From JARRNJ01 sp037385045 (GTDB lineage Bacteria; Pseudomonadota; Gammaproteobacteria; JASBUN01), in assembly GCA_037385045.1 (NCBI GenBank), contig JARRNJ010000060.1, positions 1-28,944 of the forward strand: a DNA stretch of 28,944 nucleotides. Direction: 5' to 3'. The notes below the pieces were generated by a model, which made no database searches, was not told the DNA's origin, and saw only the letters and a program-made list of their open reading frames with translations. Below, one piece after another: positions 15,114 to 22,454 of the stretch; the stretch's first letter is position 1, and the number at the start of each line of letters is the position of its first letter. The position numbers were made by a program, and so were the translations under genes.

Positions 15114-16757
15114 TCATCTGGGCCAGCCCGTGCGCGGGGGCGCCCGCCGCGGCGGAACCGGGGTGGGCGGTGCGACGCTACGCACCGCCGGTATTTCGGC
15201 GACCGGTTTCGGCTCGGTAATGGCGGTGGTGTCCTGCTCGTCGGGGGTGTGCGCCAAGTCGTAGCTGGTCGTTTCCTTGGCTTCGTCGTCGAGGCGGATA
15301 CGCGCGACTTCGTATTGCGGTGTCTCGAAAGCCGGGTTGGGCACCAACACGATGGATACATCGTGCCGTTGTTCAATGTCGTGAATAATCGGCCGCTTCT
15401 CATTGAGGAGGAACGTGGCCACCTTGACCGGAAGCTGGGCAACGACGCGGCCAGTCTTCTCCTTCATGGCCTCTTCCTCGAGAATACGCAGCACTGCAAG
15501 CCCGAGCGACTCGATGCCACGGATGGTGCCTTGACCGTTGCAGCGTGGGCATACCACCTGGCTGGACTCGCCCAGCGACGGGCGCAGACGCTGGCGGGAC
15601 ATCTCCAGCAGCCCAAAGCGTGAGATGCGTCCCACCTGGACCCGGGCCCTGTCCTGGCGCAGGGCGTCGCGCAGACGGTTTTCCACCTCGCGCTGATTGC
15701 GCGATTGGGCCATATCGATGAAATCAATGACGATCAACCCGCCCAGATCCCGCAGCCGCAATTGACGTGCGATCTCGTCGGCTGCCTCCACGTTGGTGTT
15801 GAGTGCGGTTTCCTCGATGTCGGCGCCCTTGGTGGCGCGCGCCGAGTTGATGTCGATGGACACCAGGGCCTCGGTATGATCGATGACGATCGATCCACCG
15901 GAGGGCAGGCGCACCTCGCGGCCGAAGGCCGATTCGATCTGGCTTTCGATCTGGTAGCGGGTGAACAGCGGGACGGGATCCTTGTAGAGCTTCAGCTTCT
16001 GCTGATTGTGCGGCATTACCTGGCGCATGAAATCCGTGGCCTGGCGGTGGACGTTCTCGTCGTCCACCAGGATCTCGCCGATGTCCTTGCGCAGGTAGTC
16101 GCGCAGGGCGCGGATGATGACGTTGCTCTCCTGGTAGATCAGAAACGGCGACGGACGCTCCCGGGAGGCGGTTTCAATGGCGTTCCACAGGTGCAACAGG
16201 TAATCGAGGTCCCACTGCAGTTCCTCCAGCGAGCGTCCCACTCCGGCCGTACGCACGATGAGCCCCATTCCCTCGGGGATCTCCAGCCCGGCCATGGCTT
16301 CGCGGACTTCGTTGCGGTCGTCGCCCTCGATGCGCCGCGATACCCCGCCGGCGCGCGGGTTGTTGGGCATCAGCACCAGGAAACGGCCGGCCAGACTGAT
16401 GAAGGTGGTCAGCGCTGCGCCCTTGTTGCCGCGCTCCTCCTTCTCCACCTGGACCACCAGTTCCTGACCTTCGTGGACCACGTCCTTGATATTGACGCGG
16501 CCGCCGCCGGGGGCGTCGGGTTTGAAGTAACTGCGGGCAATTTCCTTCAGGGGCAGAAAACCATGGCGTTCGGCACCGTAGTCCACGAACGCGGCTTCCA
16601 GGCTGGGCTCGATACGGGTGATCTTGCCCTTGTAGATGTTGGACTTTTTCTGTTCCCGCCCGGCGGTCTCGATGTCGAGGTCATACAGGCGCTGGCCGTC
16701 CACCATGGCCACCCGCAACTCTTCCGGCTGAGTTGCGTTCACGAGCATTCGTTTCAT
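15114..16757 (-). CDS. rne: Ribonuclease E, catalytic half (C-terminal tail cut off by stop codons)
   Basis: RNase E is the essential endonuclease that starts mRNA decay and processes rRNA and tRNA. The 547 residues from ATG 16757 (MKRMLVNATQPEELRVAMVDG, almost as in E. coli) contain the S1 domain (about 36-120), the 5' sensor/RNase H-like region, catalytic Asp302 (VSIDINSA) and Asp345 (IVIDFIDM), the zinc-link CPRCNGQG (Cys403, Cys406) and the small domain to about 510. All catalytic parts are intact. The frame then ends at TGA 15114-15116 after a Pro/Arg-rich stretch, with a second in-frame stop at 15063. The frame beyond encodes a typical tail, so the gene is interrupted or the sequence has errors. 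An in-frame upstream extension to 16805 lacks homology. Expression is from a strong promoter with a leader of about 340 nt. Confidence 0.94.
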   Translation of the reverse strand: MKRMLVNATQPEELRVAMVDGQRLYDLDIETAGREQKKSNIYKGKITRIEPSLEAAFVDYGAERHGFLPLKEIARSYFKPDAPGGGRVNIKDVVHEGQELVVQVEKEERGNKGAALTTFISLAGRFLVLMPNNPRAGGVSRRIEGDDRNEVREAMAGLEIPEGMGLIVRTAGVGRSLEELQWDLDYLLHLWNAIETASRERPSPFLIYQESNVIIRALRDYLRKDIGEILVDDENVHRQATDFMRQVMPHNQQKLKLYKDPVPLFTRYQIESQIESAFGREVRLPSGGSIVIDHTEALVSIDINSARATKGADIEETALNTNVEAADEIARQLRLRDLGGLIVIDFIDMAQSRNQREVENRLRDALRQDRARVQVGRISRFGLLEMSRQRLRPSLGESSQVVCPRCNGQGTIRGIESLGLAVLRILEEEAMKEKTGRVVAQLPVKVATFLLNEKRPIIHDIEQRHDVSIVLVPNPAFETPQYEVARIRLDDEAKETTSYDLAHTPDEQDTTAITEPKPVAEIPAVRSVAPPTPVPPRRAPPRTGWPR

Positions 16758-16951
16758 GTTCCAGTTCTCTAGGGCGCTCGACCGTGGTGCACGTGCATGC
16801 GCCACTGAGCCGGAACCGGACTGTGCATCTTGTTCGGCCTGCAGTGCAGCGAAGTCAGCCAGTCGTCTGCAGACCCGGCGAATTCTTTCCGGCGGGGGCC
16901 GATCGGCCCACGGGAGCGCTCATTCTTTCATCGCCCCGCATCTGCTTAAAG

Positions 16952-16987
16952 GGTCGGGCGATGTCAAAACCCTGTTTTTATCCGACC
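16952..16987 (-). promoter_or_regulatory. Hairpin in the rne leader
   Basis: In the rne transcript GGUCGG (plus 16982-16987 complement) pairs with CCGACC (16952-16957), and inside it AAAAC (16974-16978 complement) pairs with GUUUU (16966-16970) around a three-base loop. It lies about 200 bases before the start codon. E. coli rne carries leader hairpins that RNase E senses to control its own mRNA; whether this is the counterpart is inference. A second palindrome, with arms GGGCC and GGCCC around GATC, lies at 16896-16909. The remaining leader and the 32 bases before rluC show no gene. Confidence 0.4.
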
Positions 16988-17107
16988 GCGCCGCTCTTGG
17001 CGCAGGCCCGAAACCGTAAGTAACCGTTTGTTTTATTGGAATCTTCGGGTGGTCCGGGCATGTAACACGGATGCCGCGAGATCCGCTGACGGTTCTTCGG
17101 TGAATTG

Positions 17108-17136
17108 ACTATAACAGTGTTGGAAAAATCGTTCAA
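17108..17136 (-). promoter_or_regulatory. Sigma-70 promoter of rne
   Basis: On the minus strand TTGAAC (17131-17136), a 17-base spacer and TATAGT (17108-17113) form a near-consensus promoter. Transcription would start near 17101, giving a leader of about 344 nt before the rne ATG at 16757. Known biology: E. coli rne has a leader of similar length used for autoregulation. Confidence 0.75.
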
Positions 17137-17189
17137 TTGCAGCCAGTTTCGCCGCTAGTGTTGGCCCGGTGAATTGGTATCATTGCCTC

Positions 17190-18140
17190 ATGACCGAGCC
17201 TGGCCGCACCCGACCTGCCGTACGTATCGTGACCGTCGACGTGGGGCAGGACGGCCAGCGCATCGACAATTTCCTGGCCCGCACCCTCAAGGGGGTGCCC
17301 AAGAGTTATTTGTACCGCATTTTGCGTAAGGGCGAGGTGCGGGTGAACAAGGGCCGGATCCGGCCCGATTATCGCCTCCGCGTCGGAGACCAGGTGCGCA
17401 TCCCGCCGCTGCGCAGCGCGCAACCGCGGGCCGAAGCGCGGATTCCGGACACCGCCGCTGAGCGGGTCCAGCAGGCGCTCCTGTATGAAGACGATGACCT
17501 GCTGGTCCTGGACAAGCCGGCCGGTATCGCCGTCCATGGCGGCAGCGGACTGAGTTTCGGCATTATCGAAATCTTGCGCCAGCTGCGTCCGCAGGCCGAA
17601 TACCTGGAGCTGGTGCACCGCCTGGACCGCGATACCAGCGGCTGCCTGCTGGTCGCCAAGCGCCGCGCCGCCCTGCTCGAATTGCAGGCGCAGCTGAGCG
17701 ATGGCATGGCTAAGGGCTACCTGGCCCTGGTGGAAGGACAGTGGCAGGGTGGAAAACGCACGGTATCGGCCCCACTTCGCAAGAATGCCCTGCAGGGCGG
17801 CGAGCGCGTGGTCAGGGTCAGCGACGACGGTAAACCGGCGGTGAGCCGCTTTGCTCCGGTGGATGGATTTCGCGAGGCGAGCCTGATGGAGGTCTACCTG
17901 GACACCGGCCGCACGCATCAGATCCGCGTTCACGCCGCCTACTGCGGCCACCCACTGGCCGGCGACGACAAGTACGGGTCGGCGGCATTCAACCGCCGCA
18001 TGCGCGCGTTGGGCCTGAAGCGGTTATTCCTGCATGCCCATCGGCTGAGCTTCAGACGCCCGGGTCGGGTCGAGGAGCTCGATATCAGCGCGCCGTTGCC
18101 TGCGGACCTGCAGAACCTATTGGACACGTTGGAAAGGTAA
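17190..18140 (+). CDS. rluC: 23S rRNA pseudouridine synthase RluC
   Basis: RluC makes pseudouridines at 955, 2504 and 2580 of 23S rRNA in E. coli. The protein has an N-terminal S4 RNA-binding domain (QRIDNFLARTLKGVPKSYLYR through GDQVRIPP), the RluA-type core with LLVLDKPAGIAVHGGSG, the catalytic-Asp motif LVHRLDRDTSGCLLVAK, and the C-terminal DTGRTHQIRVHAAYCGHPLAGDDKYG and FLHAHRLSF. The ATG at 17190 gives 316 residues; a GTG at 17169 is also in frame but adds residues not seen in homologues. It is divergent from rne, as in E. coli, and is followed by a HAD phosphatase one base after its stop. Confidence 0.94.
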   Translation: MTEPGRTRPAVRIVTVDVGQDGQRIDNFLARTLKGVPKSYLYRILRKGEVRVNKGRIRPDYRLRVGDQVRIPPLRSAQPRAEARIPDTAAERVQQALLYEDDDLLVLDKPAGIAVHGGSGLSFGIIEILRQLRPQAEYLELVHRLDRDTSGCLLVAKRRAALLELQAQLSDGMAKGYLALVEGQWQGGKRTVSAPLRKNALQGGERVVRVSDDGKPAVSRFAPVDGFREASLMEVYLDTGRTHQIRVHAAYCGHPLAGDDKYGSAAFNRRMRALGLKRLFLHAHRLSFRRPGRVEELDISAPLPADLQNLLDTLER

Positions 18141-18141
18141 T

Positions 18142-18828
18142 ATGACGCAGCGATTCAAGGTGTTGATTTTCGATTGGGACGGCACCCTCATGGATTCCGA
18201 GGCCCACATCGTGCAAAGCATGGTCTCGGCCATGGAGCAACTCGGTACCGAGGTGCTCGATGCCCGGACCATCGGTAACGTGATCGGACTGGGTATGCGC
18301 GAAGCCGTCCATACGCTGTTCCCGCAGCGCCGTGACGAGGCGTTCGTGAAGGCTTTCGTCGATGCCTATAGAAGTCATTTTTTCGCCGCCGATGCACCGC
18401 AGGCGCTGTTCCCGGGAGCGGCGTCGACGTTGCGCGGCCTGCGCGCCGACGGCTACCGGCTGGCGGTGGCGACGGGCAAGAGCCGCAGGGGACTGGACTT
18501 CGCCCTGGAACAGACCGGACTCGGCGACCTGTTCAGTGCCACCCGCGCCGCGGATGAAACCGCTTCCAAACCCGACCCGCGAATGCTGCGGGAGATTCTG
18601 GCGGAACTTGGAGCGGACCCGGATGAGGCGATCATGATCGGCGATACGGCGTTCGACATGGAAATGGCGCGCAATGCCGGTACCCATGCCGTTGCCGTGA
18701 GCTACGGCGTCCATGACACCGCGCGCCTGATGGCCTACCGACCATTGACCTGCCTGGATGAGCTGGCGGCGCTTTCGCAGTGGTTGGTCGCGGCGGCGGT
18801 GCCGAAACGCGTGGCCTCGGCGTCGTAG
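18142..18828 (+). CDS. HAD-IA hydrolase, phosphoglycolate-phosphatase-like
   Basis: A 228-residue haloacid-dehalogenase phosphatase. Motif I FDWDGTLMDS (nucleophile Asp11, Asp13), motif II in LAVATGKS, motif III Lys in ASKPDPRML, and motif IV GDTAFDMEMARNAG are all present, with an alpha-helical cap between motifs I and II. The closest well-known relatives are phosphoglycolate phosphatase and pyrophosphatase-like enzymes, but substrate cannot be read from motifs. It starts one base after the rluC stop, a conserved pairing in many gammaproteobacteria, and precedes the S49 peptidase gene by 55 bases. Confidence 0.92.
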   Translation: MTQRFKVLIFDWDGTLMDSEAHIVQSMVSAMEQLGTEVLDARTIGNVIGLGMREAVHTLFPQRRDEAFVKAFVDAYRSHFFAADAPQALFPGAASTLRGLRADGYRLAVATGKSRRGLDFALEQTGLGDLFSATRAADETASKPDPRMLREILAELGADPDEAIMIGDTAFDMEMARNAGTHAVAVSYGVHDTARLMAYRPLTCLDELAALSQWLVAAAVPKRVASAS

Positions 18829-18844
18829 CCCGCGTATCGCGGGC
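18828..18844. other. Hairpin between the HAD gene and sppA
   Basis: GCCCGCG (18828-18834) and CGCGGGC (18838-18844) are perfect inverted arms around TAT, starting at the last base of the HAD stop codon. There is no T run, so it is a poor intrinsic terminator; it may stabilise or partly attenuate the transcript. Confidence 0.4.
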
Positions 18845-18883
18845 AAGCGCCGGGAAAGGCGGACCGAAGCAAGGACGGGGGCT

Positions 18884-19879
18884 ATGAGCGAGAACGAGAC
18901 CGATCCTTTCGAAAGCGCACTGGAGCCGCCCGCTGCAGGGCGCGGGGCTCCCGGCGGGTCGCCGCCGCAATGGGAGCGCGAAGTGCTGGAAAAGATCGCG
19001 CTGGCCGCCCTGACCGAACAGCGTCGCGGACGGCGGTGGGGCATCTTCTTCAAATCGCTGTTGTTCATCTTCCTGTTTGCGCTGCTGTACCTGGCACTTC
19101 CCCGTTCGGTCCCGATCGGCCCCCACACCGCCATGGTGCGGATCGAGGGCGTGGTGGCCGACGGCCGGCCGGCCAGCGCCGCGAACATCATCAAGGCACT
19201 CGATGCCGCATTTGCCGCCTCGGGAACCCGTGGCGTGCTGCTGCGCGCCGACAGCCCGGGGGGCAGCCCGGTGCAGGCCGCCTATGTCTACGATGAAATC
19301 ATGCGTCTGAAGAAGCAGTACCCGGATATTCCCGTCTACGCAGTGGTGACCGACCTGTGCGCGTCGGCGTGCTATTACATGATCTCCGCCGCCGACAAGA
19401 TCTACGCCAACCGTGGCAGCCTGGTGGGTTCGATCGGCGTGTTATATGAAGGGTTCGGTTTCACCGGCCTGTTGGACAAGCTCGGCGTGCAGCGCCGGCT
19501 GATCACCGCCGGCAAGGACAAGGGCATGCTTGATCCGTTCTCGCCACTCAAACCCGGTGACGTGGCGCACCTCAAGGTCATGCTGGCGGAGGTGCATCAG
19601 CAGTTCATCGACGCGGTGAAGAAAGGCCGCGGCAAGCGCCTTGCAAACGACGAGGATCTGTTTACCGGAATGATCTGGACCGGGCAGAAAGCGATGAAGC
19701 TCGGGCTGGTCGACGGATTGGCGTCGCCCGGGGCGGTGGCCCGCGACGTGATCGGCGCGGAGAAAATCACCGACTATTCGCCGCAGGAGAACTGGCTGCG
19801 CCAGCTGGCCGACTCGGTCGGCGCCTCCATCGGCCGCAATATCCTTCCGGCGCAGGGGCCGGGTCCGCAATTGCGCTAG
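18884..19879 (+). CDS. sppA: S49 family signal peptide peptidase (SppA-like)
   Basis: A membrane-bound serine protease of the SppA 36K type, which degrades released signal peptides. The 331 residues have an acidic cytoplasmic start, one membrane helix (about 56-72, SLLFIFLFALLYLAL), then the periplasmic protease domain: VRIEGVV, LLRADSPGGSPVQAA, the nucleophile Ser161 in DLCASACYYMISAADKI, GSLVGSIGVL, and a Lys in ITAGKDKGMLDPF (Lys213 or Lys211). The usual CASGGYY reads CASACYY here. ATG 18884 is chosen because homologues begin near this acidic stretch; the frame is open further upstream into the HAD gene. It is the third gene of the rluC run and converges with yceF. Confidence 0.9.
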   Translation: MSENETDPFESALEPPAAGRGAPGGSPPQWEREVLEKIALAALTEQRRGRRWGIFFKSLLFIFLFALLYLALPRSVPIGPHTAMVRIEGVVADGRPASAANIIKALDAAFAASGTRGVLLRADSPGGSPVQAAYVYDEIMRLKKQYPDIPVYAVVTDLCASACYYMISAADKIYANRGSLVGSIGVLYEGFGFTGLLDKLGVQRRLITAGKDKGMLDPFSPLKPGDVAHLKVMLAEVHQQFIDAVKKGRGKRLANDEDLFTGMIWTGQKAMKLGLVDGLASPGAVARDVIGAEKITDYSPQENWLRQLADSVGASIGRNILPAQGPGPQLR

Positions 19880-19908
19880 GGCGTCCGCCCGACGGCGCCC
19901 GGTGTAGC

Positions 19909-20499
19909 TCACAGCACCGAAACGCCCTCGCGCTCCAGCATCCGCGTCAGGCGAATCAGGGGCAGGCCCATGAGCGCACTGGGGTCGTCGCCCTCCATGC
20001 GTTCAAACAACGCGATGCCGAGGCCTTCGGATTTGAAGCTGCCGGCGCAGTTGTACGGTTGCTCGCGCCTGAGATAGCGTTCGATCTGCTCGGCGCTCAA
20101 CGCACGGAACACAACCTGAAACGGGACCACCTCCAGCTGCACCCCGCCACTGGCGGCGTTGAGCAGGCACAGGCCGGTGTAGAAGGTGACTGTGCATCCC
20201 GATGCCCGTTCCAACTGCCGGACTGCGGCCCCATGGTCGCCGGGCTTGCCCATGATTTCACCGTCCAATACCGCCACCTGATCGGAGCCGATCACCAGCG
20301 CGCCGGGATGGCGTGCCGCAACCGCGCGCGCTTTGGCTTCCGACAGCCGGGTTACCAGCGCCTGGGGCGATTCGCCGGCCAGCCGGGTCTCATCCACCTC
20401 GGGGGCATCGGTTTCGAACGCCAGGCCCAGGCGCTCCAGCAGTTGGCGGCGGTAAGGCGAGGTGGAGCCGAGGATCAATGGCGGTGCATCGGCGGGCAT
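19909..20499 (-). CDS. yceF: Maf-family nucleotide pyrophosphatase YceF (7-methyl-GTP pyrophosphatase)
   Basis: A 196-residue house-cleaning pyrophosphatase; the YceF subgroup hydrolyses 7-methyl-GTP. The start LILGSTSPYRRQLLERLGL, PEVDET, IGSDQVAVLDGEIMGKPG with catalytic Asp73, VTFYTGLCLL, and the YceF-specific CAGSFKSEGLGIALFERMEG and ALMGLPLIRL are all present. It agrees with E. coli YceF closely enough to prefer this over the dTTP/UTP subgroup (YhdE). Its ATG lies inside the last 25 bases of pycB, so it is probably translated from the pycA-pycB transcript. Confidence 0.93.
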   Translation of the reverse strand: MPADAPPLILGSTSPYRRQLLERLGLAFETDAPEVDETRLAGESPQALVTRLSEAKARAVAARHPGALVIGSDQVAVLDGEIMGKPGDHGAAVRQLERASGCTVTFYTGLCLLNAASGGVQLEVVPFQVVFRALSAEQIERYLRREQPYNCAGSFKSEGLGIALFERMEGDDPSALMGLPLIRLTRMLEREGVSVL

Positions 20500-22310
20500 G
20501 GGCGGGAGGGTTCGCGTCGGGGTTTGTATGGGGCCGCGACGTGAACCGCCTTCACTTTGCCGGAAATGGTGGCCTGTATCTCGGTTTCCATTTTCATGGC
20601 TTCCGTGACCAGGACCGGGTCGCCGGCGTTGACCTGATCGTCGACTTTGACCAGGACGTCGATGATGGTCCCGGGCATGGAGGTGGTCACGTGCCCGGGT
20701 TCGGTGGCCTTGGGACGGCGCGAACCGCCGCCCTTGGCCTTGGTGGCCCCGGCGGCCGGCGCGTCCGGCAGCAGCTCGTCCAGGGTCTCGATCATGATTT
20801 CTTCGGGCACACCGTCCACGGTGACATAGAACGGGCGCATGTTCTGGGTTCGGTGCCCGGTGCCGGTCACCATCACATGATAGTTTTCGCCGTGCAGCGT
20901 GACATTGAAATCGATGGGCGCGCCGCCGCGTTCCTGCGCGCCCGCCTTGACCGGCTCCAGCGGTTCCGGCACCAGGGTGCCGGCGGCGCGATGCTTGAGG
21001 AAATCGCGGCCGATTTCCGGGAACATGGCGTAGGTGAGCACGTCCTCCTCGGACTTGGCCAGTTCGCCGATCTGCTCGCGCAGATTCTCCATTTCGGGAT
21101 CGAGCAGATCCGCCGGCCGCACGTCGATCACGTCCTCGTTGCCGATCGCCTGTTGGCGCACCATCCGATTGACCTTGCCGGGCGCCCGCCCGTAGCGACC
21201 CTGCAGGTACGCCTTCACTTCATTGGTGATGCTCTTGTAGCGTTTGCCGGTGATCACGTTGAGTACCGACTGGGTGCCGACGATCTGCGAACTGGGGGTG
21301 ACAAGGGGCGGGTAGCCCAGGTCCTCACGGACTTTGGGGATTTCCTGCAGGACGTCGCTGAGCCGGTCCAGCGCACCCTGTTCCTTGAGCTGGGAGTACA
21401 GGTTCGAGATCATGCCCCCCGGAACCTGGTTGACCTGGACCCGGGTATCGAGGCCGGTCATCTCACTTTCGAACTGATGGTACTTCTTGCGCACCTCGCG
21501 GAAGTAGAAACCGATTTCCTGCAGCAGCTCCAGGTCCAGGCCGGTGTCGTACTCGGTTCCGCGCAGGGCGGCGACCATGCTCTCGGTGGGCGCGTGACTG
21601 GCGCCGTTGGCGAACGCCGAGATCGCCGTGTCGATGCAGAAGCAGCCGTTCTCCACCGCCTTTAGCTGCGCCATGTCGGCGAGCCCGGACGTGGCGTGCG
21701 AGTGCACGTTGACCGGAACCTTCAATTCCGCGACCAGCTTCCCGACCAGTTCCGCTGAAGCCGACGGCGTCAGCAGCCCGGCCATGTCCTTGACGCAGAT
21801 GCTGTCACAGCCCATTGATTCCATGGACTTGGCCAGCTCCACGAACTGTTTGACGGTGTGTACGGGGCTGGTGGTGTAGCTGATGGCGCCCTGGGCGTGT
21901 TTGCCCGTCGCCTTGACCGCCTCGATGGACACCTGCAGGTTGCGGGTGTCGTTGAGGGCGTCGAAGATGCGGAACACATCGATGCCGTTGGCCGCTGAAC
22001 GCTCGACGAAGGCCCGTACCACGTCGTCCGAGTAGTGACGATAGCCGACCAGGTTCTGCCCGCGCAGCAGCATCTGCAGCCGGGTGTTGGGCAGCGCCTT
22101 GCGCAGTTTGCGCAACCGTTCCCAGGGATCCTCCTTCAGGAACCGTACGCAGGCGTCGAAGGTGGCGCCGCCCCAGACCTCCAGGGACCAGAAGCCCACG
22201 CGGTCGAGCCGGTCGCAGATGGGCAGCATGTCCTCGGTGCGCATGCGCGTGGCGATCAGACATTGATGGCCATCGCGCAAAACGGTTTCGGTGATTTGTA
22301 CCTTGGGCAT
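20475..22310 (-). CDS. pycB: Pyruvate carboxylase subunit B / oxaloacetate decarboxylase alpha-like (carboxyltransferase plus biotinyl domain)
   Basis: The 611-residue protein carries a carboxyltransferase domain and a biotin carrier. TETVLRDGHQCLIATRMRT (7-25) with the metal-binding Asp, the catalytic-Lys motif SICVKDMAGLL, VNVHSHATSG, the PYC/OADA domain (about 290-450), a Gly/Lys-rich linker near 545, and the biotinylation motif VTEAMKMETEIQA. Because the next upstream gene encodes biotin carboxylase, the pair most likely makes oxaloacetate from pyruvate (two-subunit pyruvate carboxylase) rather than acting as the sodium-pumping decarboxylase, whose beta and gamma subunits are absent here. 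The C-terminus is odd: after GKVKAVHVA the usual last strand (of the type KGDRVNPDEVLVEI) is replaced by a Pro/Arg-rich end that runs into yceF. Confidence 0.88.
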   Translation of the reverse strand: MPKVQITETVLRDGHQCLIATRMRTEDMLPICDRLDRVGFWSLEVWGGATFDACVRFLKEDPWERLRKLRKALPNTRLQMLLRGQNLVGYRHYSDDVVRAFVERSAANGIDVFRIFDALNDTRNLQVSIEAVKATGKHAQGAISYTTSPVHTVKQFVELAKSMESMGCDSICVKDMAGLLTPSASAELVGKLVAELKVPVNVHSHATSGLADMAQLKAVENGCFCIDTAISAFANGASHAPTESMVAALRGTEYDTGLDLELLQEIGFYFREVRKKYHQFESEMTGLDTRVQVNQVPGGMISNLYSQLKEQGALDRLSDVLQEIPKVREDLGYPPLVTPSSQIVGTQSVLNVITGKRYKSITNEVKAYLQGRYGRAPGKVNRMVRQQAIGNEDVIDVRPADLLDPEMENLREQIGELAKSEEDVLTYAMFPEIGRDFLKHRAAGTLVPEPLEPVKAGAQERGGAPIDFNVTLHGENYHVMVTGTGHRTQNMRPFYVTVDGVPEEIMIETLDELLPDAPAAGATKAKGGGSRRPKATEPGHVTTSMPGTIIDVLVKVDDQVNAGDPVLVTEAMKMETEIQATISGKVKAVHVAAPYKPRREPSRPCPPMHRH

Positions 22311-22454
22311 GGTGAGCCTTTCACACTCAGCAAGCAGTCAAAATGCTACAATCGTGAGCCGGACGCCGGCGCGGGTCAAGCCCGGATCCGGCGGCGAACA
22401 GCGGCCGTGGCGCCTGCCGCATTCCGTCGCCGGTCTGCGCACCGTCCCCGGGCG

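Noticed and set aside
14295..15623. Long plus-strand open frame of 442 codons opposite rne
   Set aside because: It is a shadow of the rne catalytic part and tail on the minus strand; composition is low-complexity Arg/Gly/Ala and no motif is recognisable.
22311..22454. Plus-strand promoter-like TACAAT and palindromes in the pycA-pycB gap
   Set aside because: No plus-strand gene follows, and the CCGGATCCGG palindrome and nearby hairpin lack a T run, so neither a promoter nor a terminator can be supported.
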